NCBI GenBank assembly: GCA_016720635.1
Contig: JADKKF010000006.1
Coordinates: 1-32,133, forward strand
DNA: 32,133 nt
From: Saprospiraceae bacterium
GTDB taxonomy: Bacteria > Bacteroidota > Bacteroidia > Chitinophagales > Saprospiraceae
Reading direction: 5' to 3'
The notes below the pieces were generated by a model, which saw only the letters and a list, made by a program, of their open reading frames with translations, searched no databases and was not told the DNA's origin. The position numbers were made by a program, and so were the translations under genes. Shown piece by piece: positions 25,443-32,133 of the stretch (the first letter of the stretch is position 1; every line of letters begins with the position of its first letter).

Positions 25443-26378
25443 ATGAGAAGATATTTTATTTTATTTATATCGATTACACTTTTTTCGATCAGTTGTGGTG
25501 GTCAAAAACCACCAAGTCTTAAAATAGAAAAGGTTTATCTGGACCATTTGGACTCAACCAAAAACTGTTATACGTTGATTTATCCACCTAAACTTCCTTG
25601 GAATGGATTTATAATTTTGCTACCAGGCTTAGGAGAAACAACAGACAGAGTTTTACAACAATCCTCTCTACCTAAAAAATTGGCATTAAAAGGTATTCTC
25701 ACGGTTATTCCGATTTTTCAAGATGGAGTATTATCTTTTGGTGTTGACAGTTTAAGCCAGCAGAGTTTTGGCATAATACTAAAAGATATAAAGTCAAAAC
25801 ACAATCTTTCCAGTCTAAGATTTTATGTTGGAGGGTATTCTATAGGTGGAAGTTGTGCCATTAAATATGCAGAAAACTCAGTAATAAAGCCATCTGCTAT
25901 TTTTGCAGTAGATCCTCCGCTTGATTTCGAACGATTGTATTACTCTGCAAAACGAGATATAAGACTTTCAAAGGGCTTGGAGCCCAATCCAGAAAATTTT
26001 TACATTATTGAAAGATTGGAAAAAGAAACTGGAGGAAATCCCGAAGCAAAATTGTCCGAATATTATAAATTTTCGCCTTATTCATTTTCAGATACCTCCC
26101 AGACTGCAATTAAAAAACTTGGCAATCTTCCTTTGAGAATATATACAGAACCTGATATAAGATGGTGGATGGAAGAGCGCAGATCAGACTTTACAAGTAT
26201 GAACTCAACGGAGTGTTCCGCTTTGATCAACGAACTAAATAGACTTGGCAATAGCAATGCCAAATTGATTACGACGCATAATAGAGGATTTAGAAAACCA
26301 GACAACAGCAGACATCCTCATTCGTGGAGCATTGTCGATGATGAAGAGTTAATAAAATGGTTGCTCAAACAGAATTAA
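25443..26378 (+). CDS. Lipoprotein alpha/beta hydrolase of unknown substrate
   Basis: I choose the ATG at 25443 over one 24 bases upstream, because it gives a clean lipoprotein signal (MRRYFILFISITLFSISCGG, lipobox ending at the Cys). The mature protein has the hydrolase fold order: FIILLPGLGE with an oxyanion-type loop, the nucleophile elbow GYSIGGSC (Ser about residue 140), an acid candidate in AVDPPLDF or EPDIRW, and a late His in PHSWSIVDDEE. The frame is intact, 311 residues. The protein is likely anchored in the membrane facing the periplasm. Neighbouring genes give no hint to its substrate. Confidence 0.75.
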   Translation: MRRYFILFISITLFSISCGGQKPPSLKIEKVYLDHLDSTKNCYTLIYPPKLPWNGFIILLPGLGETTDRVLQQSSLPKKLALKGILTVIPIFQDGVLSFGVDSLSQQSFGIILKDIKSKHNLSSLRFYVGGYSIGGSCAIKYAENSVIKPSAIFAVDPPLDFERLYYSAKRDIRLSKGLEPNPENFYIIERLEKETGGNPEAKLSEYYKFSPYSFSDTSQTAIKKLGNLPLRIYTEPDIRWWMEERRSDFTSMNSTECSALINELNRLGNSNAKLITTHNRGFRKPDNSRHPHSWSIVDDEELIKWLLKQN

Positions 26379-26580
26379 CTTCAACAATTATCGGATTACT
26401 TAAAAGGAAGCCTTTCTAAATAGAATATTTTCATTAAATTTGACTACAACCTCTAAATTCGGTTCTATTTTAATAAACGGATATAAAAAGTGTTCAAAAC
26501 TAATACTTATAAGGCTTTTTCATTTCTTACCAACTTTCGTATGGTTATATTCCCATTTGCCTTAAAGCTCACTAACAATA

Positions 26581-27365
26581 TTATTTGCGATTTTTCTTCA
26601 CTTTCTTCCATTGGGTCCAGCCAAGCTTTGCTCCTATTTGAATCACGGGAACAGCGTTAAATCCTATTTTGCCATTGGCATTAAAGCCCAACCACTTCTC
26701 ATTTCTCGCCTCGAATCCTTGGGAGGAACGCAAAGACTGAGTAGTAGCTCCATTAATTAGTTCATAATGGGTCTGTTCGGTAGAGGCAAAATTCATACTG
26801 ATTCCACCAGCAATGAAAAAGTCATATGAAATCCCAATGGAGCTGATGGTATTCCAACCAATGCTCGGCAATAAATCAATCCTATGATTTTTTGCTTGGA
26901 ATGTGTTATTCATCATTTCATTATTATTTAATATCTCAAAGGCAGTTACATTCTGACCACTGTTGGAAGGAACTAGTTGATTGTGCGTATAATTGATCGA
27001 AGTGTACCTATTTTTGCACCTGCATAAAATCTCTTAAGTCGATCTTTAGATATACTATGACCGATGGAAAATGTTTTGGTCAAATTGATCTGCCAATTCA
27101 GCGTGGATTTGTCAAAAGTAGTTTGATTATGTACTCTATTGGCCGCTAGCCTTTTAAAATGATAATCGTATATTACACCAAATTCTAAACCATAAGTCCC
27201 CATGGATTTGGTATATTTTGTAAAGCCTAGAAGGGCTATTTTATTGCCTCTTAGGTGACCTGCAACATCCGATTCAAATGTATAATTAGGTAATGAAATT
27301 TTTTGTGAAAATGCTGCCATAGGGGTACAAATCACTAAAACTAGGTATAACAGTTTGGTTTTCAT
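26581..27365 (-). CDS. Exported beta-barrel-like protein of unknown function (frameshift)
   Basis: The ATG at 27365 starts a signal peptide (MKTKLLYLVLVICTPMAAFSQ). The mature part alternates hydrophobic and polar residues and aromatic girdle residues (GTYGLEFGVIYDYHFKRL, LNWQINLTKTFSIGHSIS). A lost A near 27015-27020 moves the frame so that NRYTSINYTHNQLVPSNSGQ continues into the second half (LLPSIGWNTISSIGISYDFF, FNAVPVIQIGAKLGWTQWKK). Total is about 261 residues, ending at 26581. It looks like a small outer-membrane barrel, without a recognisable family. Confidence 0.6.
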
Positions 27366-27609
27366 TTTGATTAAATTTTTGGTTAATGAAATTACTTGGT
27401 TTCTATCTGTCATGTTTTGAATTGATCTCTTTAGATGAATTCTATTTCATGGTGTAAAGGTCTTTACTTATTTTCACTCGGAGTATCACATAAATTGGGT
27501 ATTTTATGGGGATATTGGACCTTGAGACATTAAAATAAATAAAAATAAGTATCTTGAAATCACAATATTTTATTATCTTTAATCAATAAACCACTAAATC
27601 AAACCCATT

Positions 27610-30600
27610 GTGTATTTATATTTTACAATATATATATATCGTTATTTGATAGCCCACAGAATCAGAAGTAATTTTTTATATTTCTTTTTCATTTCCGTAT
27701 TTATCATCCCAACTCCCGCTAATGCTCAATATCCAAACATTCAATTCGATTACTTCAACACTTCCAATGGACTCTCGCAAAATACTGGATGTACGATAAC
27801 ACAAGATCTAGATGGTTTCATCTGGATAGGAACTCAGGATGGCATGAATCGATTCGATGGCAGGACCTTCTCTAATGGGAATAATGGTATTTATGGATCA
27901 AATACAAACCATCAAAACCATATCCTGCATGCATTTGTGGATAGACAAAATAGAATATGCTCATCTTCATACGGAGGTGGATTCTTAATATTTGATAAGA
28001 CTACACACAAGATCTCAATTTTAATCTAGGCTTAAAACGCTCAGAAGCTTTTGATGAAGCTGGAATCTCTACAGTAAACAAAGCCTTTCAAGATAACCAA
28101 GGGCAGTATTGGTTGGCTTCAGACAATGGACTAATTCTACTCAATCCGTACTTGACGAATTCAAAACTTCTCCTCAAAGGTATTTGCATTGCAGATATCA
28201 TGGATTTGGATTCCAACCATATTGTAATAATTTCTCAGAAAAAAGGCCTATTTAAAATTAACATTCATAGTGCCAAAAGTACAGCAATTGTGGACGTACC
28301 TTTTACCAAAATTAATGCTAATTGTGAAATTAAAACTGGGTTTTGCCGCTTAAGAAATGGAAATAGATTAATATTCTATAAAAGTGACATTTATAAACTA
28401 AAAACTAAAGAAAACTCAATGGAGTTAGAGCCACTGCCCATCAAGAAAAACAATATGAGTTATACGTTTGAATATCCAATATCTACGATAGCAGAAGACA
28501 GCAATGATAACTTGTGGATAGGAACCAATGGATACGGGGTGATCGTCTTAAAAAAATCACAAGAAAATGGGAGTTATACAATTTCTGACGTTTCAAAAAT
28601 TAATGGCCTTTTTGGAAAAATTATATTTTCAATTTTCAAGGACAAGGATAATAGTATTTGGGTCGGTCACGAAAGAGGTGTGCAAGTGTACCATCGTGAG
28701 AAAAGTTTTATAAAAAGTACCTTTTCGATCCAATTGATCCGAGCATAAATCTTCGGATGGTATTCTCCATTCTGCCATTAGAAAACCAAAAATCTTGGTT
28801 GGAACAGATCATGGTATCTTCGAAGTAGATGAAAGTAACAATAAAATAAAAATCTTGGTTAATAAGCAAAATGATGCGTGTAGGGTAATCTACAAAGATA
28901 AAAAAGGTAATATTTGGGCAGGATTTGATCAAGGGTTAGAAGTAAAATTGGTAAATACAACTGGTTTTAAAAAAGCATCTCACATCTATCCAGAATTGGC
29001 AGCACTAGCTCACGGGAGCATTTCTGCAATCCTCGAAAAAAGTCCTGAATATTTTATTTTAGGAGGCTATGCTCAGGGTGGGGGATTGTATTTTTGGGAT
29101 AAATCTAAAAAGTCTTTAAAACGATATTTTACCAATCGTAATAATACTCACAGCCTTCCATCCAATGACATATCTTCCTTATTGATAGACAGGGACTCAA
29201 TATTGTGGATAGGAACCGAAAACGGATTTGCAAAATATAATCCTGAAAGTGATGATTTTACGATGTGGAAACCCAAAATTGGTGCAAGCAGCGGATTAAA
29301 CTGCCCATATATATATACGATACAAAGGCACAATGACGAACTATGGATGGCTACATATGGAGGTGGACTAATTTCTACAACATTAAAGATGGGAAGATTA
29401 ATAATTATACTACCCAAAATGGAATCTCGAACAATACGCTATATGCAGCACTTTTTACAAATGATGAAAAAATTTGGTGTAAGTCACAACAAAGGCGTGA
29501 GCTTATTTGACGTAAAGACCAAGACGTTTACCAATTTCAAAAAGAAGATGGATTGCGCAAGACGATAAATTCAATCATTTTGCTTATGCCCAAAACCCAG
29601 AAAAAATCTTGTATTTTCGGTGGGGTGATGGGATTCAACACCTAAGCAATAATATAGAAAAGAGCAATAGGACGCCCTCAAATTCAAAAAATCATCGAAG
29701 TAAAATTAAACTTACATAGTCAAGAGAAAAGTTTAAAACCTGTATGAGCCTATAATTTTAAAGAATTACGAGAATAGTTCTGTCATTTATTTTTGCATCG
29801 TTAAATTTTATCTCACCAAAAAAAATAAGTTCAGGACCAAGCTAGAGGAATGGGATAAGGAATGGCTCGAGCTAGGTGAAAGCAACCAAGTCAATTATTC
29901 GAATTTGCCGCCTGGGGAATATACGCTAAAAATGCAGAGCAGCAATAATGAAAATCTCTGGAACGAAAAGGGTGACTCGATACATTTCAAGATTATCCTA
30001 GCTTTTATCAGACTTGGTGGTTTAAGTTGGGTCTGTTGGAATCATTTTGGGAATTTTATTTTTGGGATTGTGTCCGAATTCAGACGTAAGGATCAAAAGA
30101 GGATAGACAACCTTCTTAAAGAAAAATGGTGCAAAAATTAAGATTAAGTATATCTCAGGACATCCACGATGAAATCGGCTCCGACCTCACTAAGATAAAT
30201 TATCTTTCGAATAAAGGCTCGGAATCAGTGGACTCAAAGAAAAAAAAAACTTACGATTCAATAAATCAGTACTCCCAAAATATCATGAACCAGCTTAATG
30301 ATATCGTTTTTCGCCAAATCTGACTATGACGAATACTCTGATCTAAGCGGATATATCAGAGAAGTGTTATCAAAATTTTCAGAAAATTTCTGCTTGAAGT
30401 CTGATGTTTCGATTCTACCACATGATGTCCCCATCTCTATTCCACCTAATATCAAAAAACACACCATTTCCATCATTAAAGAGGCCTTGAACAATATTCA
30501 AAAACATAGCAAAGCGTCAAAAATAACTTTCTATATGCACGTTGCAAACGACAATGTTTTATGCATAAATATAATGGATAATGGCGTAGGATTCGACTCA

Positions 30601-30732
30601 AACAATGTTCGGAACTATGCAAATGGCATCAAAAATATGAACAAGCGAATCATAGAAATGGGAGGAAAAATAGAACTGGAAACTGCAGTAGGTAAAGGCA
30701 CTAAAATAGGAATCCGAGATTCCTTTAGTTAG
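27610..30732 (+). CDS. Propeller-containing sensor histidine kinase, NarL/DesK type (many frameshifts)
   Basis: A large sensor kinase split into at least seven frame pieces. The signal anchor (FLYFFFISVFIIPTPANAQ) precedes two-component-regulator propeller repeats with recurring WIGT-type motifs (FIWIGTQDGMNRFDG, NLWIGTNGYGV, SIWVGHERGVQ, LWIGTENGFAKYN, LWMATYGGGL) to about 29400. A Y_Y_Y domain follows (EWLELGESNQVNYSNLPPGEY at about 29870). The linker and membrane region after it is garbled. The kinase core has a HisKA_3 dimerisation helix with the phospho-His in QDIHDEIGSDLTKI, and an ATPase domain with EALNNIQKHSKAS and MDNGVGFD. The GTG at 27610 is the only plausible start seen. The response regulator follows 75 bases later. 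Confidence 0.83.
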
Positions 30733-30806
30733 GTCTGGAAAACAAAACACTACATGAAAAAATGCTAATAAATTCACTTGACCCTAGGCATAAAATAAAT
30801 TATAAT

Positions 30807-31411
30807 ATGGAAAAAATCAAAGTATTATTGGTAGAAGATGAGTCTGAAATACAAGAATATACAGCTACTAACTTAAAGTCCGTCGAATCCATTGAATTCT
30901 TAGGCGCTTACTCGAGGGCTGAAGATTTATTCTCAGATTTTGACAAAATAAATCCAGATGTTGCCATCTTGGATATTGGGCTGCCCGGAGTCTCTGGCAG
31001 AAGCTGTAAAAAAATTAAATCTCATTTCCAAACTATCAGTGCATCATGTTTACAGTGCTGGAGTCGAATCACTACATATTCGAGGCATTGGCGAATGGGG
31101 CTTCTGGATACCTATTGGTCAAGCCAGGAAGCTTTGGTGCGAGGAATCCGAAGTTTTGAAGGTGGATCTCCTACTTGATAGCATCCACCGCCAAAAAAAA
31201 TCGTCGAATCCTTTAGAAAAAATGTTGCAGCAGAAGCGATGCTGACAAAAAAGAAATGGAAATCTTATGACTTAAAAGATGGATTTGCGTACAAAGAGAA
31301 ATTGCAGCTAAGCATTTTATCAGCATCCATACTGTGAATACGCATATACGAGCGATTTATGAAAAACTACACGTACACTCTAAGACAGAAGCCATCAATT
31401 TGGTATTTTAA
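30807..31411 (+). CDS. LuxR/NarL-type response regulator (frameshifts)
   Basis: The ATG at 30807 begins MEKIKVLLVEDESEIQEYTA with the acidic pocket, followed by DVAILDIGLPGVSG, in which the first Asp of LDIGLP is the phosphorylation site. The frame then slips several times (31000-31260), with pieces such as EAVKKLNLISK, FEALANGAS-like residues and LTKKEMEIL. The end reads HTVNTHIRAIYEKLHVHSKT and EAINLVF, the recognition helix and tail of a LuxR-type helix-turn-helix. Corrected length is about 200 residues. It is the natural partner of the HisKA_3 kinase upstream. Confidence 0.85.
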
Positions 31412-31511
31412 AAACGAGGTAAATCTAGTAATTATAAATGCTAAACAATTGAGATTAATTTGGTTTGGAAATAAAATAGATCGGCTTAGAAACAAAGTGA
31501 AATTGAAGTTT

Positions 31512-31668
31512 TACGTTTACTTAATCAAAACATAGCGCGTCAGGATCAAAACCATCATCGAAGATGAGTCTCTGAGCCAGATTTGCTGGCGTAAGAGACC
31601 GAAACGAAGTGAAGTGGTGGAGAGCCTGACCCGATCTCGACTCTAGGACGAGAGAGGAGACGCCCAAA
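31512..31668 (+). repeat. Family B GC-rich hairpin element, copy 5
   Basis: It contains TCATC-GAA-GATGA and the block AACGAAGTGAAGTGGTGGAG shared with copy 4, then TGACCC, a hairpin arm and GGA-GAC-GCCCAAA (31628-31668). It ends 10 bases before the aroQ start. Confidence 0.75.
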
Positions 31669-31678
31669 ATAAAAATAT

Positions 31679-32092
31679 ATGATTTCAAAATTCATATAGT
31701 GAATTACCAAATTTAAATCTGTTGGGAGGAGGCACCAGAGATCTATGGAGGGTGAGTTTGAGGAGTATTTGGTGGAATTAAGGGGCGAAATTCTCGTTGT
31801 TGGATATCCAATATTTTCAATCAAATCACGAAGGAGCCTTGATAGATTATCTTCAGGAGCATGGGTATGGAGATGGCGGAATCGTCGTAAATGCTGTACC
31901 TAAGGCATACTTCGGGGATGGCTATCGCTGATGCCATTGCGGCTATTTCTGCACCCGTGGTAGAGGTACGCAACTTCAGACATTTATGCTAGGGAGGAGT
32001 TTCGGCGTTTCATACATGAAGGCGAATTGAGTTCACTCGGTCGTCGAAAAGGCTTGGAGGTGTAGAGGAGGGCCATTGCTTTTCTTCCCTAG
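31679..32092 (+). CDS. aroQ: Type II 3-dehydroquinate dehydratase (several frameshifts)
   Basis: This shikimate-pathway enzyme converts 3-dehydroquinate to 3-dehydroshikimate. Joining frames gives the family pattern: HIVN-PNLNLLG near 31693-31720, PEIYGG with FEEYLVELRG, then FQSNHEGALIDYLQEHGYGD, GIVVNA, MAIADAIAAISAPVVEV, IYAREEFRR and the end GLEG...AIAFLP at the TAG 32090-32092. The ATG at 31679 gives about 138 residues, close to the normal 140-150. At least six one-base errors are needed, the densest damage in the window. A terminator-like hairpin follows at the window edge. Confidence 0.83.
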
Positions 32093-32106
32093 CGTTTTAG
32101 AGGCAT

Positions 32107-32133
32107 AAAAAAGCCCCTCGGTGGATACCGAGA
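32107..32133 (-). terminator. Terminator hairpin at the window edge, probably bidirectional
   Basis: CTCGGT-GGAT-ACCGAG (32117-32132), preceded by GCCCC and six As. On the minus strand this gives a hairpin followed by GGGC and six Ts, ending a gene to the right of the window. The stem probably extends beyond the edge (GCCCC pairing with GGGGC) and may also end aroQ. Confidence 0.55.

Noticed and set aside
27610..31411. Hybrid sensor kinase with fused receiver (one-protein two-component system)
   Set aside because: The kinase ends after its ATPase domain with a stop at 30730-30732, and the regulator has its own ATG 75 bases later, so two genes are simpler.
1..32133. tRNA or rRNA genes
   Set aside because: I looked for T-loop (GTTCRANTC) and cloverleaf patterns and for conserved rRNA strings, and saw none.

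Overview
The window looks like a chromosomal piece of a Bacteroidota bacterium, most likely of the Saprospiria type. It is AT-rich. Many genes start just downstream of a TAnnTTTG box, the -7 element of the Bacteroidota housekeeping sigma factor. One secreted protein ends in what looks like a type IX secretion sorting domain, and DivIC, HMA-DUF3347 and propeller-type sensor kinase proteins all fit that phylum. Almost every long gene, including essential dnaE, is broken by one-base gains or losses, often in homopolymers. I read these as sequencing errors in an unpolished assembly rather than biology, and I give whole-gene coordinates across the shifts.

Layout. 1-3090: the tail of one gene, then a roughly 2.4 kb array of a 560-580 base hairpin-rich repeat, with a small membrane-protein gene lodged in one unit. 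3101-3687: a HicA/HicB toxin-antitoxin pair. 3836-6057 (minus): a TolB-propeller/M28 peptidase/PDZ protein. 6291-6603: DivIC/FtsB-like division protein. 7158-9203: three secreted proteins, two of them tandem duplicates. 9386-11021: a bestrophin-like channel directly followed by a beta-carbonic anhydrase, probably one inorganic-carbon unit. 11135-12077: a probable T9SS cargo protein. 12118-15125: an accessory island with HigBA, a small unknown gene, an FRG-domain protein, the 3' remnant of a cytosine-5 DNA methyltransferase and reverse-oriented copies of the array repeat. 15304-18864 (minus): dnaE. 19079-19353 (minus): a solitary XRE regulator. 19392-23070 (minus): a three-gene copper-handling operon (Cys-rich protein, HMA-DUF3347 protein, multicopper oxidase fused to a CopB-like barrel). 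23420-25318: urocanate hydratase with an internal gap. 25443-27365: a lipoprotein hydrolase and an outer-membrane-like protein. 27610-31411: propeller sensor kinase and LuxR-type response regulator. 31679-32092: type II 3-dehydroquinase (aroQ).

Two structured repeat families stand out. Family A (the array at the left end plus two reverse copies near 12.9 and 15.0 kb) is made of short hairpins. It carries a conserved end, GCAGTT-N3-AACTGC then GACGATCGG, and in four of four non-array junctions this end is followed, in the same orientation, by an accessory gene or gene pair: membrane protein, hicAB, higBA, methyltransferase remnant. Family B (five GC-rich intergenic copies, all in the same orientation) ends in GACCC, a variable hairpin arm, GGG and GCCCAA. 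The cassette-like behaviour of family A and the bestrophin/carbonic anhydrase pair are the observations most worth following up.
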